Source: Flavobacterium sp.
Lineage (GTDB): Bacteria > Bacteroidota > Bacteroidia > Flavobacteriales > Flavobacteriaceae
Length of the DNA stretch: 64,000 nt
Direction of reading: 5' to 3'
Assembly: GCA_014377455.1 (NCBI GenBank)
Contig: JACMPO010000173.1
Coordinates: forward strand, 1 to 64,000
The notes beneath the pieces are model-generated. The model searched no databases. It worked only from the letters and a program-made list of their open reading frames with translations, and was not told the DNA's origin. Below, piece by piece: positions 29,882 to 39,564 of this stretch. Every line of letters begins with the position of its first letter. Within the stretch, counting starts at the first letter, position 1. Position numbers and translations under genes: made by a program.

Positions 29882-31471
29882 ATGCCAAGCGATTGTATTA
29901 GCTATCAAAAATCTGGGTTTTTCACTAAATTAATTGTTGACTATTTAGATGAAAATCCCCAATTACAGCAATTTTACAATCGTTTTCCAAAACTTGAAAA
30001 TTTTAAACTTCAAATAGAAGAAAAAGATCAAACTTTTACAAAAGATATACGCCAAATTCTAGTAACAGAATTAGAAAAGCAATATACAAATGTTCACTCT
30101 TCTTTAGCAACAGAAGCTAATATTAAACTATTAAAGGATTCCAATACATTTTCTATTACGACAGGTCATCAATTAAATTTGTTTACCGGACCATTATATT
30201 TTTTATATAAAATTGTATCTACTATCAATCTTTGTAAAGCATTAAAAAAAGAGTATCCAGAATTTAATTTTGTTCCAATATACTGGATGGCTACTGAAGA
30301 TCATGATTTTAAAGAAATTAATTATTTTGAACTAAACAACAGAAAAATAAAATGGGATAAAGCCAGTTTTGGACCTGTAGGAAGATTATCAACTAAAGGT
30401 TTGGAACAGGTTTTTGAAAATTTTAGCTCAGAGATTGGTATTGGTGAAAATGCTAATTATTTAAAAAAAATATTTCAAACTGCCTATTTAGAAAATTCAA
30501 ATTTAGCTGATGCAACACGTGTTTTAGCTAACGAATTATTTAAAAATGAAGGTTTAGTAATTATAGATGGAGATTCTATAAACTTGAAAAAATTATTTAT
30601 TCCTTATGTAAAAGAAGAACTTTTAAATCAAACATCATTTCAAAAAGTATCACAAACTATTGTGCAATTAAAAGAGTATACAATCCAAGTAAATCCGAGA
30701 GAAATAAACTTATTTTACATAGAAAATAACTCTCGAGAGCGCATTATCTATGAACATAATAAGTTCAAAATCAACAATACTAAGATTGAATTTTCTGAAA
30801 GTCAAATTTTGGAAGAATTACAAAACTTTCCAGAAAAATTTAGTCCAAATGTAATTTTACGCCCTTTATATCAAGAGGTAATCCTACCAAATTTGTGTTA
30901 TATTGGAGGTGGTGGTGAAATTGCGTATTGGCTGGAATTAAAGTCAAATTTCGAGTACAATAAAGTGACCTTTCCCATTTTATTGATAAGAAACTCAGTT
31001 TTATTATCAACTCAAAAACAGATTGAAAAGATAGATAACTTGCAATTGAGTTGGGCTGACCTATTTTTAAATCAACAAGAGTTATTTACTAGAAAAACTA
31101 AAGAGTTTTCCAAATTTTCAATTGATTTGTCGGAACAAAAAAATCAGTTAAAACTTCAGTTTGAAAAACTTTATGCTATTGCACTTGAAACAGACAAATC
31201 ATTTGTAGGTGCGGTTAAAGCACAAGAAACAAAGCAAATTAATGGATTACAAAATCTAGAAAAACGACTTTTAAAAGCAGAAAAACGTGTACATGTAAAC
31301 AAACTAGAACGCATTTTATTAGTACAAAATGAATTATTCCCCAATCAAAGTTTACAAGAACGAAAACTTAATTACTCTAAATTTTATGTCGATTTTGGCG
31401 ATGCCTTATTTGACAAACTATTTAGTCAATTGAATCCCCTTGATAATCACTTTACTATTATTAAATTATAA
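29882..31471 (+). CDS. bshC: Bacillithiol biosynthesis cysteine-adding enzyme BshC
   Basis: MPSDCISYQKSGFFTKLIVDYL...TTGHQLNLFTGPLYFLYKIVSTINLCK...VYWMATEDHDFKEINYF-like motif. Confidence 0.93.
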   Translation: MPSDCISYQKSGFFTKLIVDYLDENPQLQQFYNRFPKLENFKLQIEEKDQTFTKDIRQILVTELEKQYTNVHSSLATEANIKLLKDSNTFSITTGHQLNLFTGPLYFLYKIVSTINLCKALKKEYPEFNFVPIYWMATEDHDFKEINYFELNNRKIKWDKASFGPVGRLSTKGLEQVFENFSSEIGIGENANYLKKIFQTAYLENSNLADATRVLANELFKNEGLVIIDGDSINLKKLFIPYVKEELLNQTSFQKVSQTIVQLKEYTIQVNPREINLFYIENNSRERIIYEHNKFKINNTKIEFSESQILEELQNFPEKFSPNVILRPLYQEVILPNLCYIGGGGEIAYWLELKSNFEYNKVTFPILLIRNSVLLSTQKQIEKIDNLQLSWADLFLNQQELFTRKTKEFSKFSIDLSEQKNQLKLQFEKLYAIALETDKSFVGAVKAQETKQINGLQNLEKRLLKAEKRVHVNKLERILLVQNELFPNQSLQERKLNYSKFYVDFGDALFDKLFSQLNPLDNHFTIIKL

Positions 31472-31575
31472 AGTTTTTAACACTATAACGTTTTCGGAAT
31501 CCCCAAAAAAAGATGTTTGTAATTATTAAGTTATTTAATTGTAAATTGGTTTATTATTAATTTAAAAAACTTATT

Positions 31576-32811
31576 ATGAGAAAAATTTTACTCTTTATTT
31601 CTATTTTATTTTTTGGAATTTTATCTACAAACGCTCAGGTAACTTCTGTTGCGATAGTAGGAGAAGCTGCAGGCGGTTGGCCTGGTGATCCTGGAAATCC
31701 TGGTCCAACAGATGTACACCAAATGACATCAACAAATGGGTCTGATTGGACTTTAAGCACCATTACTTTAACCACTGCTCAAGCAGGTGGAGGCATTAAA
31801 TTTAGAGCAAATAATGCTTGGGCGACAAACTGGGGTTCGCCTTCTTTTCCTACAGGAACCGCTCCTTTAGGAGGCTCAAATTTAAACTGCACAGCAGGAA
31901 CTTACAGCGTTACTTTTAATAGTGATAGTGGTGTTTATGCTTTTACTCAAATTGCTGGCGGTTATCCAACAATTGCTTTAGTTGGTCCAGCTACTGCTCA
32001 AGGTTGGCCCAATGATCCTCAGGTAGATGCAGCGCAATTATCAACTACAGATGGAATTACCTATCGAACAAACTCTGTGGCATTAACCGCTAATTCGCTT
32101 AAAATTAGACAAAATAATAATTGGTCTGTTTCTTGGGGAGGATTAAGCTTTCCAACTGGTCCACAAGCTGGTCAAGAATCTACAAATATTGCCGTAACTC
32201 AGGCAGGTTCTTATCGTTGTGTTTTTAATAGATCAAATGGTCAATATACTTTCGATTTTCCTACAGTTGCAATTGTAGGTGAAGCTGTGGGTGGATGGCC
32301 TGGAGATGCTGGAAACCCTGGTCCAACTGATGTACATCAATTATCAACAACTGATGGAGAGACTTATACTGTTTCTAATTTAGCAGTTACAACAGCATCT
32401 AGTGGTGGTGGTGCAAAATTTAGACAAGATAACGCGTGGAGTACCAACTGGGGTAACGAAAGTTTTCCAGCAGCAAGTTCTTCTAATGGAAACAACATCA
32501 ATACTGTAGCTGGTATTTATGATGTAACGTTTACAAGATCTACTGGAGCTTTTAATTTCTCACCTTCTTTAACTACCGCTAGTTTTGATAAAATTAGATT
32601 TTCTGTTTACCCAAATCCATCAAATACGATTTGGAATTTTAACATCGGTAACGAAACTATTACGAATATAATTGTAACTGATATTCTTGGAAAACAAATT
32701 ATCAATACAAATACTTTACAAGTAGATAATTCTGCTCTAAATTCTGGTATCTATTTTGCTAAAATAAATACTTCAAATAAATCTGAAACCATAAAATTAA
32801 TTAGAAATTAA
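31576..32811 (+). CDS. Secreted protein with three SusE/SusF-like repeats and T9SS type A sorting domain
   Basis: Signal peptide; repeats VAIVGEAxGGWPGDxGNPGPTDVHQ...KFRxxNAWxTNWG; C-terminal FSVYPNPSNTIWNF...ETIKLIRN. Confidence 0.8.
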   Translation: MRKILLFISILFFGILSTNAQVTSVAIVGEAAGGWPGDPGNPGPTDVHQMTSTNGSDWTLSTITLTTAQAGGGIKFRANNAWATNWGSPSFPTGTAPLGGSNLNCTAGTYSVTFNSDSGVYAFTQIAGGYPTIALVGPATAQGWPNDPQVDAAQLSTTDGITYRTNSVALTANSLKIRQNNNWSVSWGGLSFPTGPQAGQESTNIAVTQAGSYRCVFNRSNGQYTFDFPTVAIVGEAVGGWPGDAGNPGPTDVHQLSTTDGETYTVSNLAVTTASSGGGAKFRQDNAWSTNWGNESFPAASSSNGNNINTVAGIYDVTFTRSTGAFNFSPSLTTASFDKIRFSVYPNPSNTIWNFNIGNETITNIIVTDILGKQIINTNTLQVDNSALNSGIYFAKINTSNKSETIKLIRN

Positions 32812-32826
32812 ATTTACAATTAATAT

Positions 32827-32868
32827 AAAAAGCCATCAAATTATTGATAAAATTGATGGCTTTTATTA
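32827..32868. terminator. Intrinsic terminator between the two paralogues
   Basis: AAAAGCCATCAA-attattgataaaa-TTGATGGCTTTT. Confidence 0.85.
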
Positions 32869-32897
32869 TAGTTCAAAAATAACCTTTTTAAAAAATC

Positions 32898-34055
32898 ATG
32901 ATAAAAAAATTACTCCTTGTTTCCTTTATTATTTTATTCCATACCACATCTAAGGCTCAAAACGTAAGTGTTTTAGGATCCGGAACAAGCCTAGGTTGGG
33001 GTACTGATACCTATTTATCGACGACTGATAATATCTTTTATAAAATTACTAACATTCCCCTTTCGGCTAATGAAGTTAAATTTAGACAGGATGGAATGTG
33101 GAATACAAATTGGGGTGGTACAACATTTCCTACAGGTACCGGAGATTTAAATGGTCAAAATATTGGGATAAATCCTGCAGGAAATTACGACATCTATTTT
33201 AACAGACTTTCGGCGGGATATTCCTTTTTACCAACAAATACTTTTCCACAAATTGGAATTTGGGGACCTGCTGTAAATTCGCAATTAGGTTATGGAGCTC
33301 CAGACGTTCAATTTCATACCTCAGATGGAATAAATTATTTGCTTTCTGCATTTTATTATTCAGGTGGAAGTGCTTATTTTAGACAAGATAAATGTTCTGG
33401 TTTAACTTTTGGAAGTACTTCATTTCCCGATGGAACTGCGCAACCAAGTGGACCAACTATTCAAGTTGCTGGTGGATTATTTAGTTGTCGATACAATCGA
33501 ACTTCTGGTGTTTATTCATTTTCATTACCTTCAATTGGAATTTTAGGAACTGCATTAAATGGTTATAGTGCTCCAGATACAAATCTTAATACTTTAGATG
33601 GCTATACTTATACCTTAAATAATTTAGTTTTAAATACTGGCACTGTAAAATTTAGATTAGACGATGAATGGTTGTCAAATTGGGGTGGAACTAGTTTTCC
33701 ATTAGGAACTGGAACTCCAAGTGGTTTAGACATCACAGTTACACCTGGAACTTACAATCTATCTTTTAATAGACAAACTGCGGACTATAGTTTTACAAAT
33801 ACCTTGACGAACGAAACTTTTTCAAATGAAACTTTTAAGGTTTTTCCAAATCCTACAAATTCAGTTTGGAACATTAACGCAACAAATGCAATAGATTCTA
33901 TTCAGTTATTTGATGTTTTAGGAAAACAAATTTTAAACAATATCCCTAATTCTGATACTACATCAATAGATGCAACTACATTAAAAACAGGGATTTATTT
34001 TGTAAAACTTTCAATGAAAAATACAACTGAAACAATAAGATTAATTAAAATTTAA
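32898..34055 (+). CDS. Paralogue of the preceding protein: three SusE/SusF-like repeats with T9SS type A sorting domain
   Basis: KFRQDGMWNTNWGGTTFPTGTG..., KFRLDDEWLSNWGGTSFPLGTG; C-terminal FKVFPNPTNSVWNI...ETIRLIKI. Confidence 0.8.
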   Translation: MIKKLLLVSFIILFHTTSKAQNVSVLGSGTSLGWGTDTYLSTTDNIFYKITNIPLSANEVKFRQDGMWNTNWGGTTFPTGTGDLNGQNIGINPAGNYDIYFNRLSAGYSFLPTNTFPQIGIWGPAVNSQLGYGAPDVQFHTSDGINYLLSAFYYSGGSAYFRQDKCSGLTFGSTSFPDGTAQPSGPTIQVAGGLFSCRYNRTSGVYSFSLPSIGILGTALNGYSAPDTNLNTLDGYTYTLNNLVLNTGTVKFRLDDEWLSNWGGTSFPLGTGTPSGLDITVTPGTYNLSFNRQTADYSFTNTLTNETFSNETFKVFPNPTNSVWNINATNAIDSIQLFDVLGKQILNNIPNSDTTSIDATTLKTGIYFVKLSMKNTTETIRLIKI

Positions 34056-34075
34056 AAATTAACTTTCATATTTTA

Positions 34076-34111
34076 AAAATCTCTTTCAATTATTTTGAAA
34101 GGGATTTTTTT
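34076..34111. terminator. Intrinsic terminator
   Basis: AAATCTCTTTCAA-ttat-TTTGAAAGGGATTTTTTT. Confidence 0.75.
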
Positions 34112-34155
34112 ATTCTAGTTTATTTAAAACCAATATATTTTTAAAAATAAAATAG

Positions 34156-34163
34156 TATTTTTG
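34156..34163 (+). promoter_or_regulatory. -7 element TATTTTTG for ndk
   Basis: Matches TAnnTTTG 25 nt upstream of ATG. Confidence 0.5.
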
Positions 34164-34188
34164 CACCCAATTTAAATAAATAAAAAAA

Positions 34189-34608
34189 ATGGCTACAAAT
34201 AGAACATTTACAATGATTAAACCCGATGCTGTTGAAAGTGGACACATTGGTGGAATATTAAATATGATTACCGAAGCGGATTTTAAAATAGTTTCGCTAA
34301 AGCTAACACAACTTACTGTTGCAGATGCAAAAGCATTTTATTCTGTTCACGCAGCAAGACCTTTTTATGGTGAGTTAGTAGAATTTATGTCGCGCGGACC
34401 AATTGTTGCAGCAATACTTGAAAAAGAAAATGCAATTGAAGATTTTAGAAACTTAATAGGTGCTACTAATCCAGCAGATGCTATCGAAGGAACTATTCGT
34501 AAAAAATATGCAAAATCTATAGGTGAAAATGCTGTGCATGGTTCAGATTCAGATGAAAATGCTGCTATCGAAAGTGCATTTCATTTTGCGGGAAGAGAAC
34601 AGTTTTAA
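34189..34608 (+). CDS. ndk: Nucleoside diphosphate kinase
   Basis: [32 protein letters not shown] active-site motif. Confidence 0.96.
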   Translation: MATNRTFTMIKPDAVESGHIGGILNMITEADFKIVSLKLTQLTVADAKAFYSVHAARPFYGELVEFMSRGPIVAAILEKENAIEDFRNLIGATNPADAIEGTIRKKYAKSIGENAVHGSDSDENAAIESAFHFAGREQF

Positions 34609-34624
34609 CTTTTTCTTTTTTAAT

Positions 34625-34665
34625 AAAATGCCCCAAATTGTAATGAACTATTTGGGGCATTTTAA
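34625..34665. terminator. Intrinsic terminator after ndk
   Basis: AAAATGCCCCAAAT-tgtaatgaact-ATTTGGGGCATTTT. Confidence 0.88.
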
Positions 34666-34682
34666 TTTATAACAAATAAAAA

Positions 34683-34793
34683 TTAGTCTCTTTTTGGTGC
34701 ATTTTTCTTTTCTCTTTTTTCAGCTTTTTTTTCTTTTGCGGTTTTCAAAGGTTCTTTCTTTTCCGTTTTTTTTGCGTCTTGACTCTTTGCCAT
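34683..34793 (-). CDS. 36-aa highly charged Lys/Glu-rich microprotein
   Basis: MAKSQDAKKTEKKEPLKTAKEKKAEKREKKNAPKRD*; below the ORF-track length cutoff. Confidence 0.5.
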   Translation of the reverse strand: MAKSQDAKKTEKKEPLKTAKEKKAEKREKKNAPKRD

Positions 34794-34922
34794 GATTATA
34801 ATTTTTTAATGTTAGTATTAGCTTTTGAAATTTTATACTGTAAATATAGAAAAAAGTCAAATTAGTTTATATAAAAAAATCCCCAATTAATAAAAATTGA
34901 GGATTAATGTATAATAGAAAAT

Positions 34923-37900
34923 TTATTCGTTAACTAAAACCCATTCACCGCTTACAATCAAATTTTCTGCTTTTTTAAATTTCATTGTTTCGGTTTTACC
35001 AGACAGCACATGCTTAATGGTAACAGTATCATTGCGATTAATTTTTGGAGTCTCTCTTACAATAGTTTCTGTTACTTGCCGTTGTTGCGTTTGACCAGCC
35101 TCTCTATTTTGTGAAGCCAATTCATCTGAATTTAAAACTTCATCTTTACTTTCAGTATAGTTTTGCTTTGATTTTGTTTCTCTAGCTTCTTGAATAGTAT
35201 TTTGTTGTGGTAAATCGCCTTTAAAAAGAAATGAAATTACTTCCTTATTTACACCATCGAGCATCGTTCTAAACAAATTAAAAGCTTCTAATTTATAAAT
35301 TAGTAACGGATCTTTTTGTTCGTGCACGGCTAATTGAACTGATTGTTTTAACTCGTCCATTTTGCGCAAATGCTTTTTCCAAGCTTCGTCAACAATAGCT
35401 AAAGTAATATTTTTTTCAAAATCAGCCACTAACTGAGCACCATTTGTATCAAACGCTTTTTTCAAATCGGTAACAACGTTCAATGATTTTATACCGTCAG
35501 AAAAAGGAACTATAATTCGTTCAAACTTATTGCCTTCATTTTTATAAACATTTTCAATAATTGGGAATGCCTCTCTCGCGCTTCTCTCGGTTTTTTCAGT
35601 ATAATATTGTAAAGCAGCTTTATAAACTTTACCTGTTAATTCCATCTCAGATAACTTTAAGAACTCGTTTTCAGATACTGGTGAAGTAGTAGAAAAATAC
35701 CGAATTAATTCAAATTCAAAATTCTTAAAATCATTTCTAGATTTATTATCTGCTACAATTACCTCGCAAGTATCGTACATCATGTTAGCGATGTCAAGTT
35801 TTAATCGTTCTCCATGCAAAGCGTGACGTCGACGTTTATAAACTACTTCACGTTGCGCATTCATTACGTCATCATATTCCAATAAACGTTTTCTGGTCCC
35901 AAAATTATTTTCTTCAACTTTTTTCTGTGCTCGTTCTATTGATTTTGTCATCATAGAATGCTGAATCACTTCACCTTCTTTCAATCCCATTCTGTCCATT
36001 ACTTTTGCAACTCGTTCTGAACCAAATAGTCGCATCAAGTTATCTTCTAACGAAACATAAAACTGTGAACTTCCTGGATCACCTTGACGTCCAGCACGAC
36101 CACGCAATTGTCTGTCTACTCGACGAGAATCATGACGTTCAGTACCAATAATTGCAAGTCCACCAGCAGCTTTTACTTCTGGTGAAAGTTTAATATCAGT
36201 TCCACGTCCAGCCATATTGGTTGCAATGGTTACCACGCCACTTTTTCCAGCTTCTTCTACAATTTGCGCTTCTTGCTTGTGCATTTTAGCATTCAATACA
36301 TTATGATTTACACCACGCATTTTTAACATTCTGCTTAATAATTCAGAAATTTCTACTGAGGTTGTTCCAATTAAAACTGGTCTTCCAGCTGCAGAAAGTT
36401 GGGTTACATCTTCAATTACTGCATTAAATTTTTCACGAACCGAACGGTAAATTAAATCTTCTTTGTCTAATCTTGACATACCTCTATTGGTCGGGATTTC
36501 GACAACATCAAGTTTATATATTTCCCAAAATTCTCCTGCTTCAGTAGTTGCTGTTCCAGTCATACCAGCAAGTTTGCTGTACATTCTGAAATAATTTTGT
36601 AATGTAATAGTTGCAAAAGTTTGAGTCGCCGCTTCAATGGTAACATTTTCTTTAGCCTCAATAGCCTGATGTAATCCGTCAGAATAACGACGACCATCCA
36701 TAATACGTCCTGTTTGTTCATCAACAATCAAGATTTTATTTTCCATGATTACGTATTCGACATCTTTTTCAAACAGTGTGTAAGCTTTTAGCAATTGAGT
36801 TAATGTGTGAATACGTTCACTTTTTATTCCAAAATCTTGAAATAATTTTTCTTTAGCATCTGCTTCTGCGTCTTTATCGAGATTTTGTTTTTCAATTATA
36901 GCGATTTCAGTTCCAATATCAGGCAAAACAAAGAAGGAAGCATCTGTATCTTGAGATAAAAATTTGATTCCATTATCAGATAATTCTACCTGATTATTCT
37001 TCTCTTCGATGACAAAATATAATGCTTCATCAACTTTTGGCATCTCCCGATTGTTGTCTGCCATATATTGATTTTCGGTTTTTTGAAGTAATTGTTTAAT
37101 TCCTTCCTCGCTTAAAAATTTAATCAATGCTTTGTTTTTTGGCAATGCTCTGTAAGCGCGTAAAAGTTGAAATCCACAATCTTTAGTATTTCCTTCTTTT
37201 ATTAAACGTTTGGCTTCAGTAAGAAATCCGTTTGCAAGTTGACGTTGTAAACTAAATAAATTTTCAATCTTTGGTTTTAACTCTGTAAATTCGTGTCTGT
37301 CTCCATCTGGAACTGGTCCAGAAATAATTAATGGCGTTCGAGCGTCATCAATTAAAACGGAATCAACCTCGTCTACAATGGCATAATTATGCTTACGTTG
37401 CACCAAATCGGTTGGGGAATTTGCCATATTATCTCGTAGATAATCAAATCCAAATTCGTTATTAGTTCCATAAGTAATATCAGCTTCATATGCTTTACGA
37501 CGCGCATCAGAATTTGGTTGATGATTATCGATACAATCTACGGTTAAACCATGGAACTCAAATAAAGGTGCTTTCCAAGTGCTATCTCTTCGCGCTAAAT
37601 AATCGTTTACGGTTACTAAATGTACACCGTTTCCTGTCAAAGCATTTAAGTATAAGGGAAGCGTTGCTACTAATGTTTTTCCTTCTCCAGTTTGCATTTC
37701 AGAAATTTTTCCTTGATGCAAAACGATACCACCTATTAACTGCACGTCGTAATGAATCATGTCCCAAGTAATTTCTTTACCTGCAGCGTTCCAAGAATTT
37801 GACCAATTGGTTTGGTCTCCTACCAGAGTTATGTAGGGTTTAGTTGCCGATAATTCTCTGTCTTTTTCGGTAGCAGTAACTGTAATTGAGGTATTATCTT

Positions 37901-38270
37901 TAAATCGTTTGGCTGTTTCTTTAATTACGGCAAAAGCTTCTGGAAGAATTTCCATTAATACTTTTTCAGAAATCTCGTAAGCTTCTTTTTCTAAAGTATC
38001 AATAGCATTGTAAATTTCTTCTCTATCGTCAATATCTACAGTATTTTCAGCTTCAATTTTTTTAGATGCAATTGTAGCATCTTTTTCAGATCGGGCTACT
38101 TTAATTTTATTTTTAAATTCTGCCGTTTTGGCTCTTAAATTATCGTGCGATAATGACGACATACTGCTTTCAAACGTCTTAATTTTAGATATTAAAGGTT
38201 GTATGGATTTAACATCTTTTTCAGATTTATCGCCTACAAATGCTTTAAGAATACTATTTATGAAACTCAT
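34923..38270 (-). CDS. secA: Preprotein translocase ATPase SecA (long Bacteroidota form, 1115 aa)
   Basis: MQTGEGKTLVATLPLYLNAL, VDEVDSVLIDDARTPLIISG, NMAGRGTDIKL. Confidence 0.97.
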   Translation of the reverse strand: MSFINSILKAFVGDKSEKDVKSIQPLISKIKTFESSMSSLSHDNLRAKTAEFKNKIKVARSEKDATIASKKIEAENTVDIDDREEIYNAIDTLEKEAYEISEKVLMEILPEAFAVIKETAKRFKDNTSITVTATEKDRELSATKPYITLVGDQTNWSNSWNAAGKEITWDMIHYDVQLIGGIVLHQGKISEMQTGEGKTLVATLPLYLNALTGNGVHLVTVNDYLARRDSTWKAPLFEFHGLTVDCIDNHQPNSDARRKAYEADITYGTNNEFGFDYLRDNMANSPTDLVQRKHNYAIVDEVDSVLIDDARTPLIISGPVPDGDRHEFTELKPKIENLFSLQRQLANGFLTEAKRLIKEGNTKDCGFQLLRAYRALPKNKALIKFLSEEGIKQLLQKTENQYMADNNREMPKVDEALYFVIEEKNNQVELSDNGIKFLSQDTDASFFVLPDIGTEIAIIEKQNLDKDAEADAKEKLFQDFGIKSERIHTLTQLLKAYTLFEKDVEYVIMENKILIVDEQTGRIMDGRRYSDGLHQAIEAKENVTIEAATQTFATITLQNYFRMYSKLAGMTGTATTEAGEFWEIYKLDVVEIPTNRGMSRLDKEDLIYRSVREKFNAVIEDVTQLSAAGRPVLIGTTSVEISELLSRMLKMRGVNHNVLNAKMHKQEAQIVEEAGKSGVVTIATNMAGRGTDIKLSPEVKAAGGLAIIGTERHDSRRVDRQLRGRAGRQGDPGSSQFYVSLEDNLMRLFGSERVAKVMDRMGLKEGEVIQHSMMTKSIERAQKKVEENNFGTRKRLLEYDDVMNAQREVVYKRRRHALHGERLKLDIANMMYDTCEVIVADNKSRNDFKNFEFELIRYFSTTSPVSENEFLKLSEMELTGKVYKAALQYYTEKTERSAREAFPIIENVYKNEGNKFERIIVPFSDGIKSLNVVTDLKKAFDTNGAQLVADFEKNITLAIVDEAWKKHLRKMDELKQSVQLAVHEQKDPLLIYKLEAFNLFRTMLDGVNKEVISFLFKGDLPQQNTIQEARETKSKQNYTESKDEVLNSDELASQNREAGQTQQRQVTETIVRETPKINRNDTVTIKHVLSGKTETMKFKKAENLIVSGEWVLVNE

Positions 38271-38331
38271 AATTTTATTTATTGTGAAGCTATGTTTAAA
38301 ATAGCTCGTAATTTGTAATTAGTAAAGTGTG

Positions 38332-38339
38332 CAAATTTA
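38332..38339 (-). promoter_or_regulatory. -7 element for secA (reverse-strand TAAATTTG)
   Basis: Plus-strand CAAATTTA upstream of secA start. Confidence 0.4.
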
Positions 38340-38341
38340 AA

Positions 38342-38371
38342 CAAAAAAAAAGTCCCAATGGAGACTTTTTC
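38342..38371 (-). terminator. Intrinsic terminator after the DUF2795 gene
   Basis: Reverse strand AAAAAGTCTCCATTGGGACTTTTTTTTT. Confidence 0.7.
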
Positions 38372-38391
38372 TGTTGTGATTGCTTATTATT

Positions 38392-38613
38392 TTAATATTC
38401 ATCCTCATTCCAAAGATAATCTTCATCTGTAGGATAATCTGGCCAAATTTCTTCCATTGATTCATATATTTCGCCTTCATCTTCTATTGACTGAAGGTTT
38501 TCAACAACTTCGAGTGGTGCACCAGCTCTAATTGCGTAATCTATAAGTTCGTCTTTGGTTGCTGGCCACGGTGCATCACTTAAATAGGATGCTAATTCTA
38601 ATGTCCAATACAT
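38392..38613 (-). CDS. DUF2795 family protein
   Basis: MYWTLELASYLSDAPWPATKDELIDYAIRAGAPLEVVENLQSIEDEGEIYESMEEIWPDYPTDEDYLWNEDEY. Confidence 0.85.
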   Translation of the reverse strand: MYWTLELASYLSDAPWPATKDELIDYAIRAGAPLEVVENLQSIEDEGEIYESMEEIWPDYPTDEDYLWNEDEY

Positions 38614-38769
38614 CTTCTTTCGGGTTTTAGTTTGTGCAAAAATAAATTTAATACTGAAAAAGTCAAGTTTTTTTTGATTTATTTTTTAAATAAGTTTAAG
38701 AACGTTTTTTAGTATACAATTTTCAGTGACAGTTTTCAGTTTGAATTACATAATAACTTAGACTGATAA

Positions 38770-39339
38770 CTATTTTCTTGGAATCCATTTAACTTCGGTC
38801 CCATTTAAATCTGAGGACAACTTTCGTGCCAACACAAAAAGATAGTCAGATAGTCTGTTTAAATACTTTATGGCAATCTCGGCTACGGGTTCATTATGAC
38901 TTAAATGTACTGCTAAACGCTCGGCGCGACGGCAAACGCAACGAGCTAAATGACAATATGACACTGTTGTATGTCCGCCTGGAAGTACAAAATGAGTCAT
39001 TTGTGGAAGGGAATCTTCCATGGTGTCAATTTCATTTTCTAATAATTCAACATCAGATTCTACTATTCCCAAATTTTGAAGTCTTTTTTCTCCGTTTTTC
39101 AATAATTCTTTTTCAGGTGGAGTTGCTAAAATTGCTCCTACAGTAAATAATCGGTCTTGAATTTCGATTAAGATATTTTTGTAGTGTTGCTTTATTTCTT
39201 GATCGCGAATCAAACCAATGTATGAATTTAATTCGTCAACTGTGCCATAACTTTCGATTCGTGCATGATCTTTTGGAACTCGTGTTCCACCAAAAAGCGC
39301 CGTTGTTCCTGAATCTCCAGTTTTAGTATATACTTTCAT
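38770..39339 (-). CDS. Cob(I)yrinic acid a,c-diamide adenosyltransferase, PduO type
   Basis: MKVYTKTGDSGTTALFGGTRVPKDHARIESYGTVDELNSYIG...CRRAERLAVHLS...YLNRLSDYLFVLAR. Confidence 0.94.
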   Translation of the reverse strand: MKVYTKTGDSGTTALFGGTRVPKDHARIESYGTVDELNSYIGLIRDQEIKQHYKNILIEIQDRLFTVGAILATPPEKELLKNGEKRLQNLGIVESDVELLENEIDTMEDSLPQMTHFVLPGGHTTVSYCHLARCVCRRAERLAVHLSHNEPVAEIAIKYLNRLSDYLFVLARKLSSDLNGTEVKWIPRK

Positions 39340-39465
39340 TTTTTTTGAGTTTAAAGGTTTAAGGATTTAAATGGTTAAGAGTTTAAGAACTATGGTGTTA
39401 ACTCATATATTTTAAACTAATTTTTTTTTAAAATTTAGCAAAAATTAAAATGGTTAATTCTATAA

Positions 39466-39525
39466 CCCTGATTGAAAGGAAAAACCTTTGCTTTTTTTGC
39501 AAAGTTTTGGGATGAAAGCAGGAAT
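39466..39525 (+). repeat. Structured intergenic element, copy B
   Basis: AACCCTGATTGAAAGGAAAAACCTTTGCTTTTTTTGCAAAGTTTTGGGATGAAAGCAGGAATTGCC; end motifs shared with copy A at 6990-7105, hairpin CTTTGCttttttTGCAAAG. Confidence 0.55.
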
Positions 39526-39564
39526 TGCCATTGCTGGTAAAGCCCAAGCCATTTGTTTCTAATT

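Noticed and set aside
31576-34055. Polysaccharide utilisation locus
   Set aside because: No susC/susD-like or glycoside hydrolase genes nearby; only the SusE/F-like repeat domains are present
39480-39557. Possible 30-aa minus-strand peptide MAWALPAMAIPAFIPKLCKKSKGFSFQSGL
   Set aside because: Better explained by the structured repeat element copy B; no independent coding evidence
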